DNA of 64,000 nucleotides from NCBI RefSeq assembly GCF_014838745.1, contig NZ_JABUXR010000001.1:62001-126000 (forward strand), read 5' to 3'. How positions within the stretch are numbered: the first letter of the stretch is position 1; each line of letters starts with the position of its first letter. A program made the position numbers and the translations under genes. Source of the DNA: Limosilactobacillus urinaemulieris. GTDB lineage: Bacteria; Bacillota; Bacilli; Lactobacillales; Lactobacillaceae. Positions 23,872 to 32,493 of this stretch are shown piece after piece. The notes under the pieces were generated by a model. That model had not been told where the DNA came from. It saw nothing but the letters and a program-made list of their open reading frames with translations, and did not search any database.

Positions 23872-26361
23872 TTAATCCATAAATTGGATCTCAGCACCGA
23901 TAATCTTATTCGGACCAAGAATTCCCTGCGGCTTCATCTGGAGCGACTCAACTGGAAAAGTGGCGCGATAGGTCACGGTTCCTGTTGGTTGCGTGATTTC
24001 AGTATCAGCAAGATTAAAGCTCTGATCACTAACAACTCTTCCCAGAAGCGCTGGAAGGTTAATCCCTAGTGATTTTGAAAGGAACGCTACTTCCGGAAGG
24101 CTAATTGATTGAACTGTTAATGCTTTATATTCCAGTCCATCTTGCTCAAAAATTACCTGATAAAAGCCTGGCTTTGACTGCTGCTCAACTACCTCACAAG
24201 CAGTAGCCTGCATTTTCTTTAACTCCTCATCTTTGATTGCAGCCGGTAACTGTAAATTAACCATCTCGTAATCAAAATTAGTGGCAGATTGTAAAGCTGC
24301 GGTTGAAGCGAGAAACTTTTCATTTTTCCCGTCCCAGAGGTAATCAAGTGCTACTAACTGGTTAGAGCGTGGTTGCAAATTGCCTAAACGGTCATCTGGC
24401 AAGGTAATAACTTTGCTTTGCAAATCATATTGCTTTAACGTCTCTAAGAGATTGGTGTAACTAGTGGGAATGAAAATTAACTGTGGCTGATCGATCTCAA
24501 CAACCGAAAGAACATTCTCAGCTGATGCGGGTTCAATATACCGCTTGTCGGCAATTAATGTGTTAAGAGTCACAGAACTTGGATTACAATTCATAATAAT
24601 TGTGTGGAAATTCTGTCGGTGAAGCTGCATCATCATAGAAGCAACAAAAAAGTCCCCAGCATTACTAAGTCCCAATCGTAAGCCACCCGTGCCGATAAAT
24701 AAAGCACTTGGTTGTGGCAATGTTAATGCTTCATTTTCATCCTCATAGGCCGAATAAAACGTCTGGGTATGTTGATCAAATTCACCAGCAGACGGTTCAA
24801 CTTCCTTATACTTCACTGTAAGATTATGATCCTGCATCATTTGGTAAATTTGTTTAGGAGTCGTTTCCCAGAGCTTAGCAATTAACTGGTTGCTTAATCC
24901 GTTGTGCTTAGCCTTAGCTAAAACCGGCTCTTTTCCTGGATGTTCAATCAATTCGGTTATAAGTTCCTTCATCTTTGCTAGTTGATCAAAATAAAAGGGA
25001 TCGATCTTAGTCATTTCAACTAGTTCGTAGGCGGTATAGCCACGTTGCATCGCTTCCAAAAGAGAAAATAGTCGTTCAGCATGCGGATGGACTAATCGAT
25101 CAACTAATTCATCATCAGATAACTTTGCCTGCGATTGGAGGTGAAAGTCAGTTGGCTCATGATACCGCGACTCAATCGCTTTAAATAACGCTTCAGCTGG
25201 ACTTCGACCAATACCGAAAACCGTCCCGACGGATTTCTTTTCAGTCCCCAATAATTGTTTTTGCGCTTGTTCCGGACTAAATCCCCAAACGGGTACCCGT
25301 GCCGCAATATGATCCATTGCTGGTTCAATTAAGGCCGCATGTTTAGCAAATCCCGGACCTAAATCAATCTCCCGCAATGTTTTGCCTAAATATAACTGGG
25401 CGCTCACCATCGCTACTGGATAGCCAGTTGACTGAGCGACAAAGGACACCATCCGGTCAAAGTATGGACTACTCTTAATGACATAAAAATTATCATTAAC
25501 TGGATCTAGGGCAAATTGAACGTGATTAACCCCAACAATCCGTAATTTTCGGGTAATCGCAAATGCAGTATCCCGCATATCCTGGATTTGGCGGTCAAGG
25601 AGCGTCTGCACGGGATTAAAGGCAATCGAATCACCAGCATGAATCCCAATCGGATCCATATCCTCAACCATCCCGAGCATCATCATTGTTCCGGATCGAT
25701 CACGCTGAACAACCACTTCAATTTCCTTATAGCCAGCAAGACTTTGCTGAACGTAAACCTGTTCTGCTCGCGATTGATTTAGACACTTACTGACAGCAGC
25801 GGCTAATTCACTTTGGTCGTGAACGATCTGCCGGGTACTTGTAATTTTAGGTAACACGGAGCGAATAATTACCGGATAACCAAGTCGCTGAGCTTCTTCT
25901 AATGCATCGGGATAATTATTAACCGTAACGATCTTCTTCATCGGCGCACCCATTTGACGGAGAGTTCGCTCAAGTAACACTGGGTTATTAACTTGACGCA
26001 CGGTTGCTTCCGGTACTCCAAGAAGTTCAATCTCCTTTTTTCGCAAAATTCCCTTTTCAAGCAACTCCTGCGTAAGAAGAAAAGCTTGCCGATTACCTAA
26101 TGTCGGCAGGATTGCCCGTGGTTGGTATTTTTCGATCAATTCAATCAAATGGTTAACGGTCAATGGTCCAATTGATGAATGATCGATAACGGAAGAATCA
26201 TTCAGGCTATAAGAAAATGGGTTATTGTCCGCTAAGATAGTGGTAACACCAGCTCGACGAAGGTAGGTTGCTAGCTGATAAGTTGCGGAATCAACTTCAT
26301 CCCCATGCTGAATATTGTTCGGACCAGCACCGATAATCAAAATTGATTTTTTATTTGTCAC
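23872..26361 (-). CDS. Degenerate carbamoyl-phosphate synthase large subunit-like protein
   Basis: 829 residues against about 1,060 for CarB. The first half keeps the CarB fold (ILIIGAGP start, AGYKEIEVVVQRD, VEDMDPIGIHAGDSI, VNHVQFALDP), but the active-site elements are changed: the Gly-rich FTLGGTGGG loop is replaced by VLPKITSTR, and the ENxR-type metal/ATP motif (family pattern IEVNPRVSR) reads IKSSPYFDR. The second half has a pre-ATP-grasp-like stretch (ALFIGTGGLRLGLSNAGDF...MNCNPSSVT) and then lacks the second ATP-grasp and the usual C-terminal allosteric domain. The frame is fully open and overlaps carA by one base with GTG start, so the protein is probably made but should not synthesise carbamoyl phosphate (inference). 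A non-catalytic or new role is possible. Confidence 0.8.
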   Translation of the reverse strand: MTNKKSILIIGAGPNNIQHGDEVDSATYQLATYLRRAGVTTILADNNPFSYSLNDSSVIDHSSIGPLTVNHLIELIEKYQPRAILPTLGNRQAFLLTQELLEKGILRKKEIELLGVPEATVRQVNNPVLLERTLRQMGAPMKKIVTVNNYPDALEEAQRLGYPVIIRSVLPKITSTRQIVHDQSELAAAVSKCLNQSRAEQVYVQQSLAGYKEIEVVVQRDRSGTMMMLGMVEDMDPIGIHAGDSIAFNPVQTLLDRQIQDMRDTAFAITRKLRIVGVNHVQFALDPVNDNFYVIKSSPYFDRMVSFVAQSTGYPVAMVSAQLYLGKTLREIDLGPGFAKHAALIEPAMDHIAARVPVWGFSPEQAQKQLLGTEKKSVGTVFGIGRSPAEALFKAIESRYHEPTDFHLQSQAKLSDDELVDRLVHPHAERLFSLLEAMQRGYTAYELVEMTKIDPFYFDQLAKMKELITELIEHPGKEPVLAKAKHNGLSNQLIAKLWETTPKQIYQMMQDHNLTVKYKEVEPSAGEFDQHTQTFYSAYEDENEALTLPQPSALFIGTGGLRLGLSNAGDFFVASMMMQLHRQNFHTIIMNCNPSSVTLNTLIADKRYIEPASAENVLSVVEIDQPQLIFIPTSYTNLLETLKQYDLQSKVITLPDDRLGNLQPRSNQLVALDYLWDGKNEKFLASTAALQSATNFDYEMVNLQLPAAIKDEELKKMQATACEVVEQQSKPGFYQVIFEQDGLEYKALTVQSISLPEVAFLSKSLGINLPALLGRVVSDQSFNLADTEITQPTGTVTYRATFPVESLQMKPQGILGPNKIIGAEIQFMD

Positions 26362-27443
26362 TACCGTCGTTCCTCCTTCCGCTTCATCGTGTCAATAAAT
26401 TCATCAAATAAGCCATCTGTTTCATCTGGTCCTGGTGCACCATCCGGGAAGAATTGGACGGAGAAAGCTGGAAACTGCCGATGACGCAATCCTTGGACGC
26501 TACTGTCAATCATATCAGTATACGTAACGAATAATTTTGACCGATCGACTGTACTCCAATCAACTGTATAACCCTCTGATTGGTTCGCATAAACGATGTG
26601 ATCAGTAATGATTTCCTTAATTGGGTGATTCATCCCGTGATGCTCAACACCAAGCGGCATTACCTGAGCGCCATTAGCCAACGCAAATAGTTCATGACCA
26701 AGGCCAATTCCGAAGAGCGGTACTTGTTCCTGAACTTTTCGGATCATTTCCAGGACCGCTGACTTCACATAATGCGGATCGCCAGGACCACTTGAAAGGA
26801 CTACCCCGTCAGGATCAAGCCGTAAAATTTCGTCGGCAGTCGCGTTATATGGCAGAACAGTGACATTGCACTTTCGCCGACTCAGCTCCCGAAGGATCCC
26901 GTTCTTTAAGCCAAAATCAACCACAACTACACTCATTCCAACTCCAGGATTAGGGTATGGTTTAGGCGTCGAAACCTGAGCGACCTGCTGGTTTGTCAAA
27001 ACGGTCGCGTGAAGCTGATCAAAGGCATGATCATCGGGGACCGGAACGATACTTCCCTTTAATGGTTTACCAGCATCACGAAGTTTATGGGTGATTGCCC
27101 GAGTATCAATATTAGTAATTCCCGGAATATTCATTTGATTTAAATATTGATCCAGAGTTAATCGACGGATATTATCGGTTGCTACATTCGATAACGAGCG
27201 AACAATTACCCCCTTAATAGTCGGGACAATTGATTCATAAATATTCCGTTGGATCCCATAACCGCCAATATTCGGTTGGGTAAAGGTTACAATTTGATTA
27301 TCGTAAATCTGGTTAGTAATAATTTCCTGGTAACCCGTCATGCTTGTATTAAAAACTACTTCACCAAAGGTTACTGCTGGTGAGCCAAATCCATCACCTT
27401 TAAAGATGGTTCCGTCTTCAAAAATTAGGTAGCGTGCTGCCAC
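26361..27443 (-). CDS. Degenerate carbamoyl-phosphate synthase small subunit-like protein (no glutaminase triad)
   Basis: 360 residues from GTG 27443 (AAAGGAG eight bases upstream; the GTG at 27452 abuts that site). The CarA N-terminal domain is well kept (RYLIFEDGTIFKGDGFG, NTSMTGYQEIITN). In the class I glutaminase domain, the nucleophile elbow GICLGHQ of the family reads GIGLGHE (Cys to Gly), QNHGF reads QSEGY, and QGHPEASPGP reads QFFPDGAPGP, so the catalytic Cys, His and Glu are all replaced. Glutamine hydrolysis should be impossible. Position downstream of lspA-rluD is where lactobacilli keep their pyr operon; pyrR, pyrB, pyrC and others are absent. Own promoter upstream. Confidence 0.85.
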   Translation of the reverse strand: MAARYLIFEDGTIFKGDGFGSPAVTFGEVVFNTSMTGYQEIITNQIYDNQIVTFTQPNIGGYGIQRNIYESIVPTIKGVIVRSLSNVATDNIRRLTLDQYLNQMNIPGITNIDTRAITHKLRDAGKPLKGSIVPVPDDHAFDQLHATVLTNQQVAQVSTPKPYPNPGVGMSVVVVDFGLKNGILRELSRRKCNVTVLPYNATADEILRLDPDGVVLSSGPGDPHYVKSAVLEMIRKVQEQVPLFGIGLGHELFALANGAQVMPLGVEHHGMNHPIKEIITDHIVYANQSEGYTVDWSTVDRSKLFVTYTDMIDSSVQGLRHRQFPAFSVQFFPDGAPGPDETDGLFDEFIDTMKRKEERR

Positions 27444-27482
27444 AGTGCTCACTCCTTTTTCACCGCATTTGTTTCCTTAACT

Positions 27483-27510
27483 ATTATATAAATGATCGGA
27501 AATGTTTCAA
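27483..27510 (-). promoter_or_regulatory. Promoter of the carA-like/carB-like pair
   Basis: Minus strand: TTGAAA (27505-27510), 16-nt spacer, TATAAT (27483-27488), about 40 bases before the start. No PyrR attenuator-type leader is present between promoter and gene. Confidence 0.75.
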
Positions 27511-27523
27511 AGAGCTATTAAAT

Positions 27524-27560
27524 AAAAAAGCCTAGCAAATTTTAAAAATGATCTGCTAAG
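27524..27560 (-). terminator. Intrinsic terminator after rluD
   Basis: Minus strand: CTTAGCA pairs with TGCTAGG across a 16-nt AT-rich loop, followed by six T. It separates rluD from the carA-like promoter. Confidence 0.7.
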
Positions 27561-27571
27561 CGTTTAACAAT

Positions 27572-28492
27572 TCACTGTGAAGGTCGATCCGTTTTTTCTA
27601 AGTGATCGATCATTTTTTGAAAATACTCTGGTAGTGGTGACGTAAAGGTCATCTGCTTACCCGTCCGAGGGTGTTTAAACCCTAATAACCGTGCATGAAG
27701 GTACTGACCGTTACCAGAAAGTGTTTTCCGTGGTCCATATAGTGGATCGCCTGCTAGTGGGTGCCCAATATACTTCATGTGAACACGAATCTGGTGTGTC
27801 CGTCCCGTTTCTAATCGGCAGCTGACCAACGTATAGTGCTGAAAACGTTCTAAAACTTTAAAATGAGTTACCGCATGGCGACCATCTTCAACCACTACCT
27901 GCTTTTTCCGATCCTTCTTTGATCGACCAAGCGGCGCATCAATCGTTCCACGCTCTTCCTTAATCACACCATGAACTAGGGCGACGTATTCCCGTTCATT
28001 AGTCTTTGCTTTTAGCTGAGCAGCTAATGAACGGTGGGCGAGATCATTTTTAGCAATCATTAATAACCCAGAAGTGTCCTTATCAATACGGTGAACAATT
28101 CCTGGACGAAACTCGCCGTTAATTGTCGACAATGGCGAATGGTAAAGAAGAGCGTTAACTAGGGTATGGTTGGGATGCCCGGGAGCCGGGTGAACTACCA
28201 TCCCCTGTGGCTTATTAACGACAATCACATCATCATCCTCATACACAATGTCTAAGGGGATGTTTTCTGGCTCTAAGTCAATTTTCTGTAGCTTTTCGGG
28301 TTGAACAACAACTTTATCACCAACCGCGAGCTTATACTTAGGCTTAACTGTCTCACCGTTCACGGTAACGTTACCGTCTTCAATCCACTTTTGTAATTGC
28401 GACCGGGAAACAGTCGTTAAATGGTGGGCAAGTTCCTTATCAATTCGTCCAGTCATCGCTGAGTCAATCGTTAGTTTCAACTCATCTGTCAC
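27572..28492 (-). CDS. RluD-type 23S rRNA pseudouridine synthase (YlyB)
   Basis: 306 residues: S4 RNA-binding domain (about 15-75, SRSQLQKWIEDGNVTVNG) and a RluA-family catalytic domain with the active-site Asp in RIDKDTSGLLMIAKN (about residue 140), plus HQIRVHMKYIGHPLAGDPLYG near the C terminus. Converts uridines in 23S rRNA helix 69 region to pseudouridine (family knowledge; exact sites unproven). Overlaps lspA by four bases, the usual Firmicutes order. Confidence 0.9.
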   Translation of the reverse strand: MTDELKLTIDSAMTGRIDKELAHHLTTVSRSQLQKWIEDGNVTVNGETVKPKYKLAVGDKVVVQPEKLQKIDLEPENIPLDIVYEDDDVIVVNKPQGMVVHPAPGHPNHTLVNALLYHSPLSTINGEFRPGIVHRIDKDTSGLLMIAKNDLAHRSLAAQLKAKTNEREYVALVHGVIKEERGTIDAPLGRSKKDRKKQVVVEDGRHAVTHFKVLERFQHYTLVSCRLETGRTHQIRVHMKYIGHPLAGDPLYGPRKTLSGNGQYLHARLLGFKHPRTGKQMTFTSPLPEYFQKMIDHLEKTDRPSQ

Positions 28493-28941
28493 TTTTCATC
28501 ATCCTCACGAAGCACAATAATAATCAGCATAATTACCCCAATCGTTAGGCACATATCCGCAATATTAAACACCGGGAAATTAACTGGTAAAAATTCAAAC
28601 ATATCAACGACATAGCCTTGAAGCAAGCGGTCAATAAAGTTGCCAATTGCCCCTGCCAAAATTAAACTCAGGCACAGTAAAATCGGGTGACGGTGACGAA
28701 ACCGCCAAAAGCAATAGCCAATTCCCGCAATCACAACAACCGTTACAATGCTGAAGAATAATTGCTGACCCTGAAACATACTCCAAGCAGCCCCATAGTT
28801 ATGGAGGTTAGTTAAATCCATAATCCCAGGAATAAAGTGTTGACTGTGATTCAACGCAATATTAGTGCTGACCCAAATCTTCAGCCATTGATCAAGACAG
28901 ATTAAAGCAAGGATCAATAAGAGGTAACTAAAAAAGATCAT
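28489..28941 (-). CDS. lspA: Lipoprotein signal peptidase (signal peptidase II)
   Basis: 150 residues, four TM segments. The catalytic aspartates are in GNFIDRLLQGYVVDMF and FNIADMCLTIG, and the N-terminal LDQWLKIW motif is present. Cleaves diacylglyceryl prolipoproteins before the lipid-modified Cys. Couples to rluD by a four-base overlap and starts two bases downstream of the EbsA stop. Confidence 0.92.
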   Translation of the reverse strand: MIFFSYLLLILALICLDQWLKIWVSTNIALNHSQHFIPGIMDLTNLHNYGAAWSMFQGQQLFFSIVTVVVIAGIGYCFWRFRHRHPILLCLSLILAGAIGNFIDRLLQGYVVDMFEFLPVNFPVFNIADMCLTIGVIMLIIIVLREDDEK

Positions 28942-28943
28942 CC

Positions 28944-29339
28944 CTACTGTTCCTCCTTTAAGTTGCTCAACGCCAGTTTCAGTCGCCGAATTGCCTTATT
29001 TGAAAAAGCAAAGTTAAATACTTCCCCATTAACAGTAAAACTAACCGTATGTTTAGTGAACCGTGGCTGACGAATATCAGCTAATGGAATTACTAAATAG
29101 TCTTTTTGCAAAACTCTGCTAAAGACCATTTTACTTGGAGTGATTAGTACGGTTCGCCGAAAAATTCCCAAAAGCGTTACAATAATAAAAAGCAAAAAAA
29201 GAAGGGCTGTTAACCACTGGAAGTGAGTAATCTCAAGCCAGACAACTAGACCAGCGATAAAAATCAAGAATGTCCAGCACCAGCTAATGATTGTTGTAGT
29301 AAGGTTAGGTTGATAAAAATAACGAGTTTCTTCTTCCAT
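28944..29339 (-). CDS. EbsA-family membrane protein
   Basis: 131 residues from ATG 29339 (the TTG at 29360 is less likely; AAAGGA precedes the ATG). Two TM segments at about 15-35 and 38-58, followed by a PH-like beta domain (VLITPSKMVFSRVLQKDYLVIPLADI). Resembles EbsA of enterococci, linked by genetics to pheromone-plasmid aggregation and listed as a pore-forming protein; molecular function is not established. First gene of the ebsA-lspA-rluD unit and divergent from the RNase HI-like gene. Confidence 0.7.
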   Translation of the reverse strand: MEEETRYFYQPNLTTTIISWCWTFLIFIAGLVVWLEITHFQWLTALLFLLFIIVTLLGIFRRTVLITPSKMVFSRVLQKDYLVIPLADIRQPRFTKHTVSFTVNGEVFNFAFSNKAIRRLKLALSNLKEEQ

Positions 29340-29378
29340 AAAGTAAAGTTTTCCTTTCAATTGGGGTGAATTAATTTT

Positions 29379-29768
29379 ATGCTAAAAATATATACAGATG
29401 CTGCAACTAAGGGTAATCCCGGACCAACAGGACTTGGAATCCTAATTATTAATCAGCACCAACAGCAACAACTCTCACAAACTCTTGAGTCCGCAACAAA
29501 CCACGAGGGTGAATTTGCGGCAGCGATTGCTGGTTTTCAGTACCTAGTTGACCATTATGACCATCAGGAAACAGTTTTATTCTATACCGATAGTCGATTA
29601 TTAAGCGATGCGATTGGTAAAAATTATACTAAACATTACCAACAGCAATTAAAACAGTTAAATCAGCTTCTTAGCCAATTTACAACGGTAGTTACCCAGT
29701 GGATTAGTGAGCGCGAAAATCACGGTGCCCATCATCTAGCCAATCAAGCTCTCCAAAAACTTGAATGA
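29379..29768 (+). CDS. RNase HI-like (YpeP-type) protein
   Basis: 129 residues. The RNase H fold begins LKIYTDAATKGNPGPTGLGI (first Asp), has the helix Glu in NHEGEFAAAIAGFQYL and the second Asp in LFYTDSRLL. The fourth carboxylate, normally in an ADxLA motif near the C terminus, is His here (GAHHLANQAL), so only three of the four DEDD residues remain. Many lactobacillar YpeP-type proteins deviate in this motif, so activity is uncertain. Hybrid hydrolysis is the presumed role. Short gap to a convergentless pepN downstream. Confidence 0.75.
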   Translation: MLKIYTDAATKGNPGPTGLGILIINQHQQQQLSQTLESATNHEGEFAAAIAGFQYLVDHYDHQETVLFYTDSRLLSDAIGKNYTKHYQQQLKQLNQLLSQFTTVVTQWISERENHGAHHLANQALQKLE

Positions 29769-29888
29769 AATCGCCCACTATTATAGCAAATTTTAGGCTA
29801 AAATGCTGTCTTATTCAGCTAAGAACCAAGTTACGGTATAATGGTAAAAGAATTTGTTAAAGCAGTTAAGTAAAGGACTGGTGAATTT

Positions 29889-32423
29889 ATGTCAACAATT
29901 AAACGTCTTTATGAAAAGTTTCAACCTTCCCACTACGATGTCTTTATTAATATCGATCGGGAAAAGAAAACCATCACTGGTAACACAACCATTACGGGAA
30001 ATGCAAGTGAGCCCCAAATCAGTGTTAACCAAAAATTCCTCACAATCTCATCCGTCCAAATTGCTGGTGAAGATGTTCCCTTCACAGTAAATAACGATGA
30101 TGAAACGGTAAATATTACCGTACCGGAAACCGGAGAAGTTACCTTAACAATTAATTACTCTGCCCCATTAACAGATACAATGATGGGGATCTACCCTTCA
30201 TACTACAAGGTTAACGGTGAAAAGAAGCAAATCATTGGAACCCAATTTGAGACTATCTTTGCTCGTCAAGCGTTTCCCTGTGTTGATGAACCCGAAGCCA
30301 AGGCTACTTTTAGTTTAGCAATTAAATTCGATGAACATCCGGGAGAAACGATCATCGCTAACATGCCAGAAGATCACGTTTCAGCTGGCGTACACTACTT
30401 CCAGCAAACCGTTCGAATGTCAACCTACCTAGTTGCCTTTGCTTTTGGTGAACTTCAATCCAAGAAGACAACTACTGAAAGCGGTGTTGAGGTCGGTGTT
30501 TTTGCTACTAAGGCTCACCAACCAAAAGAATTGGACTTTGCTCTTGAAATTGCGAAAAAAGCAATTGAATTCTACGAAAAGTTCTACCAAACTCCGTACC
30601 CGCTTCCCCACTCATGGCAATTAGCGCTCCCTGACTTTTCTGCCGGGGCAATGGAAAACTGGGGATTGGTAACATACCGGGAAGCATACCTCCTTCTCGA
30701 TCCAGACAATACTTCATTAGATATGAAGCGCCTTGTTGCTACTGTTATTACTCATGAATTGGCTCACCAATGGTTTGGTGATCTGGTCACAATGAAGTGG
30801 TGGGATGATCTCTGGCTTAACGAAAGTTTCGCTAACATGATGGAATACGTTGCGGTAGACGCAATTCATCCTGAATGGAAGATTTGGGAATTGTTCCAAA
30901 CTTCTGAAGCACCAATGGCTTTACAACGGGATGCCACTGATGGTGTCCAATCAGTCCACGTTCAAGTTAACAATCCAGCTGAAATTGATGCCCTGTTTGA
31001 TGGCGCAATTGTCTATGCGAAGGGTGCACGGATGCTGGTAATGGTTCGCGCATTAATTGGCGATGATGCTTTACGTGAAGGGCTGAAGAACTACTTTGAA
31101 GCTCATCAGTACCATAATGCAACTGGAGCGGATCTCTGGGACGCTCTTGGTAAAGCCGCTAACCTTGATATCGGTGCCATCATGAAGTCATGGCTTGAAC
31201 AACCTGGTTACCCAGTTGTTGAGGCAAAAGTGTTTGATGGGCAGCTTCAATTAAGTCAACAACAGTTCTTTATTGGTGATGGTCATGATACTGGTCGGTT
31301 ATGGCAAATTCCATTAAATGCTAACTATAAGGAAGCACCGCAAATTATGAAGGAACAGACCATTAACCTTGGTGACTATCAAGAATTACGCCAGCAAGAA
31401 GGGAAGCCATTCAGGCTCAATATTGGCAACAATTCACACTTTATTGTTAAGTACGACCAAACTTTGATGAATGACATCCTTGATCATCTCGATAAGTTAA
31501 CCGCGATTGATCAACGACAACTACTTCAAGATTTCCGGCTCTTAGCCGATGGTCAACAATTATCCTACGCGGACATCATTCCGCTCCTGCCACGCTTTGC
31601 CGATAGTCATTCCGAAATCGTTAATACCGCACTTTATGCAATTGTGAATAAGTTAAAGCAATTCGTAACTCCCGGTAGCGCAGAGGAAAGTGCATTAAAG
31701 AAATTTGTGAACCAATTAAGTGCTAAGCAGGTTAGTCGACTTGGCTGGAAACCACAAAGTAATGAATCAAATGATGATCAATTAACTCGGCCAATCGTCT
31801 TGGGCGCTGCTCTCTATGCAGAAAATCCAGAAGCAATTAAGGCTGCTCATGAAATCTTTACTAACAACTATCATCGGTTAGAAAAGCTCCCTGCTGATAT
31901 TCGACCACTAGTATTGCGGAATGAAGTTAAGCATTACGGAAGCAAGGAACTCTTCAACGAATTGCTTGAAGATTACCGGGAGACAATCGATGCTAGTTAT
32001 AAAGGTGACTTAAACGGTGCAATTACTAGCACTCCAGATAATTCATTAATCACCGAACTAATTAATGAATTTGAAAACGCTGATACAATTAAGCCCCAAG
32101 ACCTTCGTGGCTGGTACCGCAACGTTCTTGCAAACAATGCCGGTCAACAAGCTGCCTGGGATTGGATTCGTAATGATTGGGACTGGCTTGAAAAGACCGT
32201 CGGTGGTGATATGGAATTTGCAACCTACATCACCGTAACCGCGAACGTATTCCATACTCCAGCCCGACTAGCTGAATTCAAGCTGTTCTTTGAACCAAAG
32301 ATTGACACTCCAGGATTAACTCGTGAAATCACCATGGATATTAGCGTAATCGAAAGTAAGGTTAAACTGGTTCAAGCTGAAAAGGATGCTGTTGTTAAGA
32401 CTCTTCAGTCAGTTACTCGTTAG
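29889..32423 (+). CDS. pepN: Aminopeptidase N (lysyl aminopeptidase), M1 family
   Basis: 844 residues, full length for lactic-acid-bacterial PepN. Gluzincin motifs: substrate-binding GAMENWG and zinc motif HELAHQWFG followed after 18 residues by the Glu of WLNESFAN. Broad-specificity cytosolic removal of N-terminal residues in casein-peptide use. An extended -10 GGTATAATGG is at 29835-29844 with a weak -35, and the ATG at 29889 is preceded by AAAGGA. Convergent with asd across a shared terminator. Confidence 0.95.
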   Translation: MSTIKRLYEKFQPSHYDVFINIDREKKTITGNTTITGNASEPQISVNQKFLTISSVQIAGEDVPFTVNNDDETVNITVPETGEVTLTINYSAPLTDTMMGIYPSYYKVNGEKKQIIGTQFETIFARQAFPCVDEPEAKATFSLAIKFDEHPGETIIANMPEDHVSAGVHYFQQTVRMSTYLVAFAFGELQSKKTTTESGVEVGVFATKAHQPKELDFALEIAKKAIEFYEKFYQTPYPLPHSWQLALPDFSAGAMENWGLVTYREAYLLLDPDNTSLDMKRLVATVITHELAHQWFGDLVTMKWWDDLWLNESFANMMEYVAVDAIHPEWKIWELFQTSEAPMALQRDATDGVQSVHVQVNNPAEIDALFDGAIVYAKGARMLVMVRALIGDDALREGLKNYFEAHQYHNATGADLWDALGKAANLDIGAIMKSWLEQPGYPVVEAKVFDGQLQLSQQQFFIGDGHDTGRLWQIPLNANYKEAPQIMKEQTINLGDYQELRQQEGKPFRLNIGNNSHFIVKYDQTLMNDILDHLDKLTAIDQRQLLQDFRLLADGQQLSYADIIPLLPRFADSHSEIVNTALYAIVNKLKQFVTPGSAEESALKKFVNQLSAKQVSRLGWKPQSNESNDDQLTRPIVLGAALYAENPEAIKAAHEIFTNNYHRLEKLPADIRPLVLRNEVKHYGSKELFNELLEDYRETIDASYKGDLNGAITSTPDNSLITELINEFENADTIKPQDLRGWYRNVLANNAGQQAAWDWIRNDWDWLEKTVGGDMEFATYITVTANVFHTPARLAEFKLFFEPKIDTPGLTREITMDISVIESKVKLVQAEKDAVVKTLQSVTR

Positions 32424-32445
32424 TAACTAAAACCATTTAAAAAAT

Positions 32446-32485
32446 AAAAGCGGTTCAGAAATTTTCTGAATCGCTTTTCATTTTT
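32446..32485. terminator. Bidirectional terminator between pepN and asd
   Basis: AAAAGCGGTTCAGAAA pairs with TTTCTGAATCGCTTTT (one wobble) with a tight two-base loop, flanked by T on one side and A on the other. Confidence 0.88.
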
Positions 32486-32493
32486 AAATATTA

